From contig JAGKQI010000043.1 of NCBI GenBank assembly GCA_018806915.1, forward strand, positions 1,364,001-1,428,000: a stretch of 64,000 nt of DNA. The letters run 5' to 3'. The notes beneath the pieces were generated by a model. The model was not told where the DNA came from and made no database searches. It saw only the letters and a list, made by a program, of their open reading frames with translations. A program made the position numbers and the translations under genes. Below are positions 1 through 10,570 of this stretch, one piece after another (positions within the stretch are counted from its first letter, which is position 1; each line of letters begins with the position of its first letter). This DNA is from Phytophthora colocasiae. Lineage: Eukaryota; Oomycota; Peronosporomycetes; Peronosporales; Peronosporaceae.

Positions 1-2
1 AG

Positions 3-1701
3 AAGCACGTTAGAGGTAAACTTTTGCGGTGGTCCATGAAACTGATGGAGTATCGGTACACTATCGAGCATATCGGCGGCACGCACAACGTTTGGGCGGA
101 CATGGTGTCCAGGTGGGGTGGTGCCCCTAGCGTAGCGAGCGTGGCAGTGAAGCGAGTCAACCTTCGACGAGGACGTGATACCGAAGTCACTCAGCGTACC
201 AACGCTAGTACCCGTGTACCGATCCGGCCGTTCCGTGACGGCAATTTCGTATGGCCAACTACAGATGAACTACTTGGAGCTCAACAGCGGCACATTGTGG
301 AGCGTCCACAAGGCTTGATGAGAAGAGCGGATGGTCTACTATGCAGTAATGAGCGGATTTGGATTCCTACGGAGGAGTCGAGTCTACTGCAAAGGCTACT
401 AGTGATTGCTCACAGCGGAGCGCAGGGTCACAGAGGCCGCGAAGCATTAATAAATGTGATCAATCGACGGTTTTTCGTGCGGAATCTCTCAGCCGTGGTC
501 AAGGCTTTCCTTGCTGGCTGCCTCATGTGCCAGCATGTAAAAGGGGGGAAGGTAGTGAACCGACCATGGGCAGAGACATTCCGATGCAACGAAAGAAATG
601 GAGCACTTCATTGGGATTTTCTACATCTCGGTGAATCGTACGGCAACTACAAGTATCTACTCGTACTTAAGGACGGTGCAACTCATTTCTGTGAGCTCGT
701 GCCTTGTGCCTCACCGACCGCAGAGGTGACCGCTGCATCAATATTGGACTGGCACAGTCGCTACGGAACTCCGCGTGTGTGGATGAGCGACCAAGGCAGT
801 CATTTTAAGAACCGTGTGGTAGCAAAAGTGGCGAGACGCCTCGACAGCTATCAACGTTTCACTCTGGCGTACAGTCCCTGGATTAATGGCTCCATAGAAA
901 GGCTGAACAGGGATATCGTGCAAGTCATGCGAGTTTTGTGCCTTGAAGGCAAGGTGGACTTCCGAGATTGGGTACATTTTGTGCCGGTGGTCCAGACGAG
1001 TTTGAACCACACGCCCGTCCCGTCACTTGCCAATAAGGCGCCAGTGGAGCTATTCTGCGTTCTGCCTGCTGCGTCTCCCCTTGACTTTGGAATCGACAGC
1101 GAGGCAGAACTCGTCACGATTGACGTGACCTCGGGCAACATCGACCGAAAACTGGCCGCTCTACGCACGCATGTCCAGGCGATGCACAGGAAAGTGCAGG
1201 TAGCAAGGTCGGAACAAACGCAACGGAATCAGAACATGCAGAGAGGGACCAGGAAGGCAAACTTTGATGTTGGTGATTACGTCCTACGATCGAGAGTGGA
1301 TCAAAACCACAATGACAAGCTTCTTGTCACATGGACCGGGCCGTACCAAGTGGTGGGGACAGACGAACACTCATTTCGTGTGCAGCACCTAGTGACTGGC
1401 GCGGAATCAGACGTGCACGTGCTTGAAGTTCTACGCGGATGAATCTTTTGAGGTAACGGAGGAAATCCTTGAGCACGTAGCTGCTCAAGGTATTGTCCTG
1501 ACCGTTGCAGAGCTCAAAGATCATCGGTGGAGCTCAGCTAAGCGGTGCTACGAAATACTGGTAGGGTGGAAAGGTCTGGAGCCAATTGAGGACTCTTGGG
1601 AGTCGCTCAAGTCACTGTACAAGGACATCCTAGTGATGGTGAAGCAGTATGTGGCAACAAAGGACGATGCCCAGCTAAGTGCAACATTGGAGCAACTTTA
1701 G
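3..1701 (+). pseudogene. gypsy 1 pol fragment: RNase H end, integrase, chromodomain
   Basis: Reading frame 3 is open from the window edge. It starts with the RNase H tail (YTIEHIGGTHNVWADMVSRW), which ends this domain in gypsy pol proteins. A zinc-binding HHCC segment follows (HSGAQGHRG, then CLMCQH). The integrase core shows its acidic triad in LHWDFLHLG, WMSDQGSHF and NGSIERLNRD. Integrase catalyses insertion of the cDNA; a chromodomain normally steers it to marked chromatin. The frame stops at 1442, whereas the chromodomain (LKFYADESFEVTEEILEHV through VGWKGLEPIEDSWESL) continues one frame over to 1701. A small deletion around 1410-1425 would explain this, since related proteins read straight through. 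No start codon is expected because this is the inside of a polyprotein. Confidence 0.88.
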
Positions 1702-1833
1702 AACTTCAAATTGAAACGCGAGCTGTTGTGTACCCATGTACCACAAACATGGTACTATGTCGGAAATATTACATTTAAACAGCATCCAAGGCGGATCGGC
1801 ATTGAAATGCGTGGTCAAGTCTTGGAAGGGCAG

Positions 1834-2086
1834 TGTAGTGGGGTGAAGGTCTTCAGGACCTGACCACGCACTGTGCTGGTGGTCGAGGACGACCTCAGCT
1901 AAGGCTGGCGTAGGGTTAGACTCCGAGGTTGGTAGACTAGAGCAGGTGTGGATGCAACAGCGTGTACGAGTATCTGTCGAGTGGTTTAGCCAACCTCATT
2001 CTGGAATTTGCAGAGTACAATACAAGCAAGGTTTCTAAGGAAGCGCCAGCTTCCCTCGTGAGTGTGTTCATTCGGATCCCACTACA
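1834..2086 (+). repeat. 3' LTR of gypsy 1
   Basis: The 253-bp segment starts TGTAGTGGG and ends CCCACTACA, a 9-bp perfect terminal inverted repeat of the TG...CA type. It follows a purine-rich tract directly and lies 130 bp after the chromodomain stop. The partner LTR is outside the window, so the call rests on the end structure and position. Confidence 0.7.
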
Positions 2087-2682
2087 CAGAAACGTGAAGC
2101 ACTCATAGGCTAGTTATATGTAGCTTTAGAGGAACGTCCCTTGTTCAACGTGCAGCTTGCTGTCGTAAGCGAGATCGAAATCACTTGCTTCACATAAACA
2201 CAGGCTCACTTTGCAATTTACTTTGCTTCGCCCAAGCAACCCACAAGTTCCCTCCCGAACCGACCAATCCGACTACGATGTGCGCCTTAATCGGATGTAT
2301 TTACTCGGAGCCGGAGGCCATGGATCCATTCGCTCTACTTGTGTGCTACTAGCTCGTCGAGCGACCTGTTCGGCCTAATTAAGATTGCTGCGCGCTAAGT
2401 TTTTTCTTGTATTATTTCTACAAATTTTTCTCGCGCGGTGATGTAAGGTACTTCGAAGAACAGTCACACCTTGGCATCTAACGAAGGCATTGTTTCGGTA
2501 TAAGGAAATGGCTTTAGTGTGTACATGGCTACATTGGAGTAAAAAAATTATTTGTTGACGTCTGCCGCCGGCACTTCACTACCAGGGTCCTTGTCAACAA
2601 CGTCAAACACTGCACATCTCCCGCTCGCGCTTAGTGTCACCTTCGCATTGAAAGACGAAAGACGAAAGCTCCATGTAATAGG
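2087..2682. other. Intergenic, no gene seen
   Basis: This stretch separates the gypsy LTR from the pogo-type remnant. All frames are broken by frequent stops and no family motif was recognised. It is AT-rich around 2400-2430 and may hold old element debris. Confidence 0.5.
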
Positions 2683-3231
2683 CTAGGCCGATACAGGTGC
2701 CGACTCGTTTTCCTCCTGATCATCCTCGTCGTCAGAAACAGCGGCAACGTGCTGATTAATAGCGTTCTCAGGAACCTCATGGACCGCAATATCTGCATCA
2801 ACTCCCAGGTATTTGGACGCACTAGTCCCCTCCAACATATTCGCTAGATCATCAATAACCTTTTGTTCTGCGGTGGCCGAATAGTTCCCTGCCTGCTAGA
2901 GCTCGGCCATCACCTCTGCGTTTACAATTCTCGCCTTGACCCAGCATTTCCGTATACAGTCAACACTCACATCTCCCTAACTGGCAATACTAAACTGAAT
3001 CGTCTCGAAGACGTTCAATTTTCTCTTTATGTTGCTTTCAAATGCGTCGAGGCATCAGCGAACACATCGTCGACGATATCAAGCCTTGAATGACCGTATT
3101 ATTCCTACAGTAACAACGTTAAGATCCATTTAACACTCAGTTCGGCAAATAGACTTACCTGCATCCAATGGCTGAACTGAAGATGCCAGCTTTGAGGGAA
3201 AGAAATGCACTTCTTTCACCAGCGCAACCCG
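2683..3231 (-). pseudogene. pogo/CENP-B-type (DDE_1) transposase remnant, C-terminal part
   Basis: The reverse strand reads VHFFPSKLASSVQPLDAG. This is the segment of pogo-family DDE transposases that precedes a conserved GII-SFK stretch. The frame runs into GTAAGT at 3158. Removing 3105-3158 (54 nt, GTAAGT to CTGTAG) restores DAGIIRSFKA, the expected continuation, so the intron looks real. Downstream the same frame gives YRRR, NVFETIQFSIAS, CIRKCWVKARI, then an acidic tail (AVSDDEDDQEENESAPVSA) before the stop. Four in-frame stops (TGA, TGA, TAG, TAG) interrupt it. The upstream catalytic half is missing. Tc1/mariner-superfamily pogo elements move by cut and paste; this copy is dead. Confidence 0.75.
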
Positions 3232-3330
3232 AAAACAATCCCATGCAACATTTTTTAACCAATCGGAGGCATTGATAAAATAACACGTTTTTGGGCCAAT
3301 CAAACATCTAAAAAGATCACATTCCCAAAA

Positions 3331-4323
3331 ATGGCGAAAGCTCCCTACGGCAGCGCCACGAAGGTCGACTGCGATAAGTGTGAGCGGTCGATATCGCGAA
3401 CAAACTTCTCCAAACACAAGAAAATATGCAAAGGCGTTAAAGTGCGGGACTCACGCAAAGAGACCTGCAAACGATCTTGGGTCAAGCACCGAGCCAAGCG
3501 CGTCGACGCCCAGCGCAGCCGCCGTGCCATCCAGGCATTTAAAAAATTGGAAGGTACGGCTTACTTAACTGTATTGTATTTGCACCATATTCTAATCACC
3601 ATCTATGACAAGAACTACGAGGATAACTGCACAGGTTAGATCAATGCCAGTATCCACCGAAGCCTGAACTGACGTGTCTGAAGGGCCATCCGCTTCAAGA
3701 TGTTAGTCGCAATGCCGCTCTATTTGAGTACGTTTTCGAGAAGGTATGCTTATATTTTTATTAATTTTATTGCTATTTTCAATATTGAATCCAATAATTA
3801 TCATTGCTGTTAGATGGACCATTTGGACTTGCTGTCGAAGATATGGTTCAAGAAAATATACCTTCTGCTGCATCCTGACAAGCGCTATCACATGCCAGTT
3901 GAGTTTAGAAGAAGTCTGATGGAGAGCGCTCTTCAGGAAACATGCAAGAAATTGCACGAGTACAAGGAGGAAATGCTCCAATCAGATTGGACTGAGATAA
4001 CAAGGGAACGCATTCGACTGGAAAAATACCGTGTTTACCTGAAAACACGCTATGTCAAGCTTGTTGACGGCTGGAAGGCTGAATGTGAGAAGATCGATAC
4101 GTTGAACGCGAAGAGAAAGGCCCCTATTCTGGAGAAGATCGATGGCTTTGGTGAAGGAAAATTGTGCAGCTCCCTATCCGAATTTGAAGCAACCTACAAG
4201 GCTAGTTTCATTGAAAAGGACATGCTAGCTGAGGCTAAAATGAAGGCTAAGCAAGTGGAACGTGATGGTGAACGTCGATTTAGGGAGACCTTTGGGATGG
4301 ACTCGGATAGTGAAGATGAGTAA
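3331..4323 (+). CDS. Zinc-finger and J-domain-like protein, three exons
   Basis: Three exons (3331-3553, 3640-3743, 3814-4323) join in frame to give 278 residues. Introns of 86 and 70 nt have GTACGG...GTTAG and GTATGC...GTTAG ends. The N-terminus carries a Cys-x2-Cys...His-x4-Cys finger (CDKCERSIS then HKKIC) and a very basic stretch, suggesting nucleic-acid binding. Exon 3 begins with LLSKIWFKKIYLLLHPDKR, where HPD is the signature tripeptide with which J-domain proteins stimulate Hsp70, followed by long charged helices and an acidic C-terminus. Only the part around HPD resembles a J domain, so co-chaperone function is an inference. The gene lies between a pogo remnant and a Crypton and could be host or element-linked. 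The codons look intact. Confidence 0.6.
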
Positions 4324-4360
4324 GTACGGGGTAGGGTAAGGTACGATGTCGCGATACTTT

Positions 4361-4440
4361 TTACAAGACCTAAAGTACTTTGACAAGACCTAAAGTACTA
4401 TGACAAGACCTAAAGTACTATGACAAGACCTAAAGTACTA
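4361..4440 (+). repeat. Four tandem 20-bp repeats at the Crypton left end
   Basis: Four head-to-tail copies of a 20-bp unit (TGACAAGACCTAAAGTACTA, first and second copies slightly varied) with an exact 20-bp period. Inverted, diverged copies occur on the far side of the Crypton gene, so these behave as subterminal repeats, possibly recombinase-binding sites. Confidence 0.85.
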
Positions 4441-4580
4441 AATCAAAATTGATTGGTGTTGTGGCTCACAGCTAAAATTGCTGCCTAGGGAAAGGAAACC
4501 GAGCATTCGACACCGCAAATGGCGCAGCAACGACCTACTTTCCAGCAACTCTTGCGGGGGGTATCTGCACCGCTACACAT

Positions 4581-6338
4581 GTGGTAAAGAAGGAGACACG
4601 GGATGTTTACGCGTCATACTTTAGGAAGTTTTGCGACTTCTGTATATCCAATGAATACCCGGATCCGGCTATTGTGCGACACCATGAATTTCCTTCACTG
4701 TTGGTTGCGTTTATGGAGAGTGTCTCTTCACCTAACACTGTTTCGAATCAAACTGCAGAGAAGATAAGAGCCGCTGTTGCAAAGTACTATGGTAGCTACG
4801 AACACCGTGATGCTGCTGGACCTGACACGTGGATGGTAGTAACAAATGATCAAGGCGAAAAGTTTGGTTTGGGAAACCCAGCAAAGGGCGCATTTGTCCG
4901 TCAATTCATGCGTGGCCTTAAGAAGCGGAAGAGTACTGAATTTACGCAACGCCAAGCAACACCTATTTCACTCTCGTGTACTCCACTGTCATCTTGGCAA
5001 TACAAGTGGTTTTACGGAAGCATGCCGATTGTGGTTCGTTGCTGTATCGGCGTTTGCATTTTATGGAATGTGTAGTATCAACGAGGTGCTCTCACTTCAA
5101 TGGAAGAATTTGACACTAGGGCGGACTCGGAAAAGTACAACTGATCCAAGTGTATATATCACGTTTGGTATTTACAAGCTCGAAGGAAGAAAACCTGACG
5201 TCGCAGAAGGCCGTTGTTACAACTTGCACCACTTGGACTCCCACGAACTCTCAATCGATGCCTTCTTCCACCTCTCAGCGTGGTTAAAGTACGTCGAAAC
5301 CAAGACTGATCATACATGGTGTGACACTGACTATGTGTTCCCTGCACTGTCGAAGATTTCAAAAGGTGTTCTAAAGACCAAAACACCTTTTACGGGTTGT
5401 GAAAATGTGCGCGTCGAGTGGGGAAAGAAAATGTCAGAGCAGGCGTTTATTATATTGCTCAATTGCGCTGTTCGAGATCTCAATCGCAACGGGACATTGA
5501 CTCCGGGTTACATCCGACAGGAATGGCGGGATATTTGGTTCACATCCCACACCTTTCGTAGAGCTGGCGCTCAATACAGATTTATGTTTGCGCCCCCAGA
5601 GCGACGATGGTCATTGCAAATGGTGAAATGGTGGGCGGGTTGGACACAAAATGAATCTGCTGAAAGGCTTGTACGCTATTTGCTTGACCAAGCTGTTACC
5701 GATGACTTGCGGACTGCTTAGCCCCAGATCGGGATGCTCATATGGGTTGTCCTACCACTTATAGTGGTATCAAGCGTACATCACAGTCATCTACTGGACC
5801 GTTCGACGTTGTAAGTACAGTTGAAAAGCGGTTGAAGGCTGTGGAAAGCTCAGTAAAGGCCATTGAAGACAAGCTCGACATATTAGTGTCAACCCTTCAG
5901 TCATCAACTCAGCCTGAAGCAGCTCCAACCACCGCGGTCTCAGCATCCACTGATCCAAGATCCATTTTCCCACTAGCAAAAGATTGGAAGGATATGTATC
6001 GCATGTACTGGACGGCCCAGCCATCACGTCACCTGTTTAAACCTATTAGCAAGTGGACAGCTCAGGACAGGAAACTGAGTGGTGCTTTGCCAAGTCGACT
6101 CAGTGTAGCGAAACTGATAGCAGAAGATGTGCGCTACTTTGCTACATGCAACGGTGCTGAAAACCCACAGGATGCGCATGAGGACATACTTGCAAAGTAT
6201 TCATCCTATTTCACCACTCACTGGTTTAAATTTGCCCAGAGACGGTCTGCAAATGTACTTACTATCGACACGCTGGCACGATATATACGGATGGATAGAA
6301 AACGCCGCTTAGTCCAGTCAAAACACACCTATGTATAA
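4581..6338 (+). pseudogene. Crypton tyrosine recombinase, two frameshifts
   Basis: Three overlapping frames together make one protein. The first (from 4581) gives the N-terminal SAM-like DNA-binding region (KKETRDVYASYFRKFCDFC). The second (about 5010-5721) gives the catalytic domain: SHTFRRAG supplies the His-x-x-Arg pair, and WWAGWTQNESAERLVRYLLD supplies the Trp and nucleophilic Tyr region. The third (to 6338) gives the C-terminal extension (SKWTAQDRKLSGALPSRLS). Shifts lie near 4990-5025 and just before 5721, where LAPDRDAHMG resumes one frame over. The first catalytic Arg is normally found just before the EV..LQW helix; here the segment reads MCSINEVLSLQW, so it may be lost. The copy is inferred to be inactive. 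Confidence 0.75.
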
Positions 6339-6376
6339 GGTTACAATATAAGGTATAGTATAATCTATCTTGTCAT

Positions 6377-6461
6377 AGTACCTTTGGTTTTGTTTAGCAG
6401 TTGTAGTCTTGTCGTCGTATTTTGAGTCTTGTCGTCAACAACAGTACTTTTGGTCTTGTTA
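6377..6461 (-). repeat. Inverted subterminal repeats at the Crypton right end
   Basis: Two inverted relatives of the left 20-bp unit occur (near 6377-6396 and 6442-6461, the second reading AGTACTTTTGGTCTTGTTA), with two half-copies ending TCTTGTCG between them. They mirror the array at 4361-4440. Confidence 0.65.
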
Positions 6462-7698
6462 CATTTCTTAACTCACCCTAGTATCCCGTAAATACCATTT
6501 TGGTGTCCCTAAAATTTGATCGGAATTTTATTGCAAAAATGATTTTTCTTTGATCGGTGAAAAATGAATGTCTTTGGGTGCTGATTGGCTATGTAAACTA
6601 GTTTTGCATTGTTATGTTGTTTTGGCCTGCGGAAGTATTTCCGATCGTTCATCCATACAAACCTCAAATACATCGGAAGTAGCTTCGTTTTCCTCTCACA
6701 CAGGATATTCATTAGGGTTAGGGTAACTATACAGAACCCAAGTAGTTACTCGACCCCTACCCTTTCATTTCGTAAAAGGAAGCACTACTTCAGCGTTTGA
6801 TAACAGTTTTACGACTGGAAGCGTTATCAACTAACAGAATCACTCTGTGGTTTTTAACTGCCATATTTAAGTTGAACGATTGAAGCCACTCGAAGAGGTA
6901 CTAGCTTTGAATGACTGGCGTGCTTGAAGACCTAGACCACGGTGCCATACGACTTCCACTTATAGAGTTGTGGAGCCCACTTTCGTGTTCAGATAGCGAA
7001 TAAAGAATATATCAAATAAATAGTCATATAGTCCTATTTGGATTCAGTGTAAGGTAGTCAGATAAGGAGTGTATAGTCAGTTAAAGAGGCTATATCATGA
7101 GCGAAAAGTGCAGAGAGGACCACATCGAGGAAATTTAGCTGATCGTAGGTACTATTGTAAAATACTATTGTATTGGATAAAATCTTAATCGAGTTACTAC
7201 CGGTAGTACTGTAGTAGTATCTGTTTGTGTATGAGAAAATATTAAAACATCCGTGAAAACCACCACAAAGGCGTGAAAAGCACACACACACATGGGACAT
7301 GCAATGAAAAACTACTAGTACATAGTCAGGTACTTGGACATGCAATTTGATCACAGCTAGGTTTTTTTATTTAAACCTTGAAACGATCTGGAGTGGCCTT
7401 TGTGAAGACGAACAGCCATGCGGCGCACAAGATTCCTGGGTGCAAGGGTAAGCAAAAGGCGGTAGAAGAGTATCGCAAATCTGGTAATACTACCTGGTTA
7501 AAACTATTTTAGCCCTTACTTCATCGATCCCCACGGTTTTAACATCGATCTGCATGGTATTATCATCGATCGGCATGGTGTTATCATCGATCCGCATGGC
7601 GTAGTAAATTAAAGTGCTGAAACAGTAATGAAATTGTATTGCGTGTAACCTTCGCCCACCGCCTTGTTGTCAGCTTCAGCGATTTTCTAGCCTGTGCT
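6462..7698. other. Intergenic, no confident gene
   Basis: AT-rich DNA with frequent stops in all frames. A 46-codon open stretch near 7380-7510 reads like protein (AFVKTNSHAAHKIPGCKGKQ) and may be a fragment of a transposase N-terminus, but it matches no family I can name. Confidence 0.4.
7521..7605 (+). repeat. Short tandem repeat, 21-22 bp unit, about four copies
   Basis: Units of the form CATCGATCNGCATGGTGTTAT recur four times with small changes. The element lies about 95 bp outside the Merlin left end. No function is evident. Confidence 0.75.
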
Positions 7699-9118
7699 GG
7701 GCTCTACTCGGATATGGCCCCACATCTAGATAAAGCTAGATTGCGAACTACAGCTTACTCATGTATTATTAAATAATACTTTTCACGTGTACATCACTCT
7801 GTCTCTTACGTCGTGCTAGTAATAGTACTTAATGATGCCCTTGATAAGGGCGTGGAGAACGTCCGTTGCAGTCGCCTGTGGCGGCGCGAACCAGTTGATC
7901 CATAGGTACTCGTCCAGGTACGCAGGCAAGAAAGCCTTTTTCATGTCTCGCATGGCCTGGTATAGATGTAGCCACTAGTTACGTTTTTAGCCAGACACAA
8001 ACGATCAACAACGCACCTTCACGTGCATCTTGACATGGATTTCCCAAGCGCCTTCCACACGATTGGTGTATGCTCCCGTGTCGGGATCAACGTACATTTC
8101 GATGTGGTTGACCCACAGATGTCGGTAGTGTCTCTTCTGTAAGAGAGGGTTGTTTTCCAGGGTGTGTTGCTCATCGACAGACACAAATGAGGAGAAGTGG
8201 TAGCTCATGATGATGGTGCTGCAATCATTACGATACATTAGCATAAATAAATCAAGTAAAAAATAGATACTTACCCGGGCCGAATGTGCTTTTTGATGAG
8301 AGCCGGCAGCGTCGGCTTCGTACGATCTTCGTGCGTGATGACGCCGAACCAGCGGTTAGTGGTTCTATCCACGCCGCCGAAAAGACAGTAGTCAGCGTCG
8401 CGCTTTCATCGGTTGTATTTTGACTTCTTCTTGAGGGAGGTTTCGTCGAGTTCAACGACATGCCCTTCCCCACTTCCATAGGGATAGATGACATTTCTTT
8501 ACTGCAATGTATCTCCAGTACGTGTACTATTGCATTGCTGTGCTGTCGTCACTGGTGTCTGCGCACACCAGTGACACATGGAGAAGAAGGTGCCTGTTCG
8601 AACGCTCCGTTCCGTTCGACACAGCGCTCGTTCGCAACGTCCAAGGGCATGAGTGTTGTGCACGGACACAGTAGAGCTGGGTACAGCAAGTACACCGGCA
8701 TGGCCCACTCCACGGTTGCGGTCGCCGTGGCTGTGACGTCCATGACCGCGTCGAATGTAGTGCGGCGGAGCCCGGTTGCAGCAGTGACGTCGACCGGACG
8801 GGGTAGGCGAGGACTCGCCCCACCTGCAGAAGAAGCAGTAGCGTTAGGTCGAGTAGGCATAGTAGGCTGGGTTGGGGGATCTGAGTTTGTGGAGATTTTC
8901 AAAGTGAAATGGCTGAAGGCTCCAAAGTTCTCGCTGTGGGGCGATCTTTTCTTTATCTACTTATTTGTATGCAAGTTCAACTTGAATTTGATGTGTTTCC
9001 CTTCGAATATGGGGCCAAGAACGCGTGACGTCACAGCCGCGCGTCCGTTGTGTATTGCAACTACTTCTACCTACAATCTAGCTTTATCTAGATGTGGGGC
9101 CATATCCGAGGAGAGCCC
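7699..9118 (-). mobile_element. Merlin-type DNA transposon with 45-bp terminal inverted repeats
   Basis: The ends are 45-bp inverted repeats (7699-7743 and 9074-9118) beginning GGGCTCT and differing at one base. Between them the reverse strand encodes an ISXO2/IS1595-like DDE transposase, the family that defines eukaryotic Merlin elements. No clear 8-9 bp target duplication is visible. Near-identical ends with a broken gene suggest a fairly recent non-autonomous copy. Confidence 0.75.
8005..8482 (-). pseudogene. Merlin (ISXO2/IS1595-like) transposase, spliced, inactivated
   Basis: The reverse strand gives HVVELDETSLKKKSKYNR, a TGA stop, then DADYCLFGGVDRTTNRWFG and ALIKKHIRPG. A GTAAGT...TTGCAG intron (8219-8274, 56 nt) joins this in phase to TIIMSYHFSSF and later VNHIEMYVDPDTGAYTNRVE. 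These are the ISXO2 landmarks: the first Asp in ELDE, the NH...VDP..GA-TN segment and the final Glu. Where functional relatives have Ser-Asp after TII, this copy reads Ser-Tyr, so the second catalytic Asp is lost. With the TGA stop the copy is dead. The N-terminus upstream of 8482 was not recognised, although 8549-8902 is open on the same strand. Confidence 0.72.
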
Positions 9119-9559
9119 TTTGCTGTCGTAGGAGTGAGTTTTGACAGAGGTGAGACGCAGAATTTACCCCTGTGGACAGACTTTCATTGCCACAATTGGT
9201 ACCTTTCTTGGGCTTGACGCTGTCATCAGGTGATGGGAGTCGTATCCGAAGGGTAGTTGGTCACCGGTGGAGTTCATTTGTCGTGCTCGTTTGCGCATCG
9301 CGTCCACAAGAAGTAGTGAGAAAAGTGAGGTGACAAACTTGGCTTATAGGTGTGTACCACATAAAAAAGCTAAACCTCGAGGTTTGAGATCGGCGTTAAG
9401 ATTTCATAAACAAACTCTTCGAGGTTCCGAAAATGTAATTGTTATTGGAAGCCAAAAAAGTGCAATAAACGCATGTTGCACTGCGGGTGTGCCAAAAAAT
9501 TAGTGGGGTTATTGCAACGCAATATATAGACGAATGTACCGAAGGTGGATATTGGTAGA
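9119..9559. other. Intergenic, no gene seen
   Basis: Between the Merlin right end and the hAT remnant. It contains only short open frames without recognisable motifs and may include the 3' flank of the hAT element. Confidence 0.45.
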
Positions 9560-10570
9560 TTATTGGGGAGATCCTCTAACGATCTTGCGAACTGTACTCG
9601 CATTCCACAGCTTGCGATTAACCTTCAGAAACAAAATGTGTTCCAGATGCAAAGGCGTCATTCCCTGGCGGTACGACCCGAGCACTGCTTTCGCTTGACT
9701 GAAGAATCGCTCCACTACATTCGAGGTAGGAGCGATGCAGGAGACGTGACCACGATATCGTGGAACATTCTCGCGCTGGTGGCGTGCTTCCTCAAGTGCC
9801 ATGGATGCAAAACCCTTCTCAACAGCAGCAAGAGCTGCAGGCGCAATTCCTGGCTTTGATCTCCCTACCACAAGAGGTTCAGCATTGCCGCTTGCTTCCC
9901 TGAAAGATGTGCTTCCTGGCCTAGCAGTACGTCAACGCAACCATCTTCGAAGTAACTGCTCTTGACGATTGGGGCTGTTGGAGCAAGATAGCGAGCTACT
10001 GCAGGAACTTGACGGATTAACGCGTCAAAGAGATCACGTATATCAAGAAGAGTCAGGTTTTCACCAGACTGCAACTGCTTCGACGTCGACAGAAACATCT
10101 CGAGGTCGTCCAGCGCATTCATGAGCAGCATTTCCTTGCGTGGCGACGGCATCAAGGCCATCTCGTCCGCATCGTTCATTCCAACCCAGAATTCGCGCGG
10201 GTCAAAGTAACGACAAACCATTGCAAAGTTCGAAGACCACCGCGTGTGTTGGCGCAATACTGGGCTGAGAAGGATTACTAGTCTAAACACCACATCTACA
10301 CTTGCAGTACGCTGTTGCCTTTCCTTCAATGTTCTCGACATTCTTGTAGTAGAATTGAGCAACCTGCTTGGATGTATATGGTGCCGTCGATTTTTTCTTG
10401 TTGGCCTTCTCCTTTCTGGCTTTTTCAGCCGCGTTTTTTGGCTTGGGGGTCTTTAACGCTTGGTCAGAGCCTTGGACGACTTTGTGCGTGAGGAATCCCA
10501 TTAATTCCAGCTGCATACGACCTGTCGCGTCGATAGCGGCTGAGCCCTTTTGCACACTTTGTCTCGATTA
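9560..10570 (-). pseudogene. hAT-family transposase with internal deletion and frameshift
   Basis: The reverse strand starts with a Lys/Ala-rich N-terminus and a BED-finger beginning (VAQFYYKNVENIEGKATAYC, then KCRCG). It then jumps straight to SPVLRQHTRWSSNFAMVCRY, which belongs to the hAT catalytic core. The intervening part of the finger and core is missing, consistent with an internal deletion near 10275-10300. The C-terminal dimerisation region is clear (VVERFFSQAKAVLG, HILFLKVNRKLW) but lies one frame away, with a shift near 9890-9900. hAT transposases move by cut and paste and need this C-terminal domain to dimerise. No ATG precedes the open frame at its upstream end; the first internal ATG is at 10516. 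Confidence 0.75.

Larger units (their letters stand above)
1..2086 (+). mobile_element. Ty3/gypsy chromodomain retrotransposon, 3' part (gypsy 1)
   Basis: The window opens inside the pol gene of a gypsy element. The end of RNase H, the whole integrase and a chromodomain are present, followed by a polypurine stretch (ggaagggcag) and one LTR. The 5' part lies outside the window. A frameshift just before the chromodomain suggests an inactive copy. The domain order RNase H, integrase, chromodomain is that of chromoviruses within Ty3/gypsy. Confidence 0.9.
4361..6461 (+). mobile_element. Crypton (tyrosine recombinase transposon), degenerate
   Basis: A frameshifted Crypton-type tyrosine recombinase gene is bracketed by direct 20-bp repeats on the left and inverted relatives on the right. 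Cryptons insert through a tyrosine recombinase and normally lack long terminal inverted repeats. The exact ends are not determined here; the limits given are the outer limits of the repeats. Confidence 0.65.

Noticed and set aside
1410..1445. Programmed frameshift before the gypsy 1 chromodomain
   Set aside because: No slippery heptamer is visible, and the missing residues point to a small deletion; damage is the simpler reading.
6715..6727. TTAGGGTTAGGG stretch resembling telomeric repeat
   Set aside because: Fewer than two units, in the middle of AT-rich DNA; it looks like chance.
7380..7510. Short open stretch with a protein-like reading
   Set aside because: Only about 46 codons, no start codon and no family match; noted only under the intergenic entry.
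8460..9131. A 223-codon plus-strand frame inside the Merlin element
   Set aside because: It overlaps the transposase on the other strand, has no recognisable domain and runs through the inverted end repeat.
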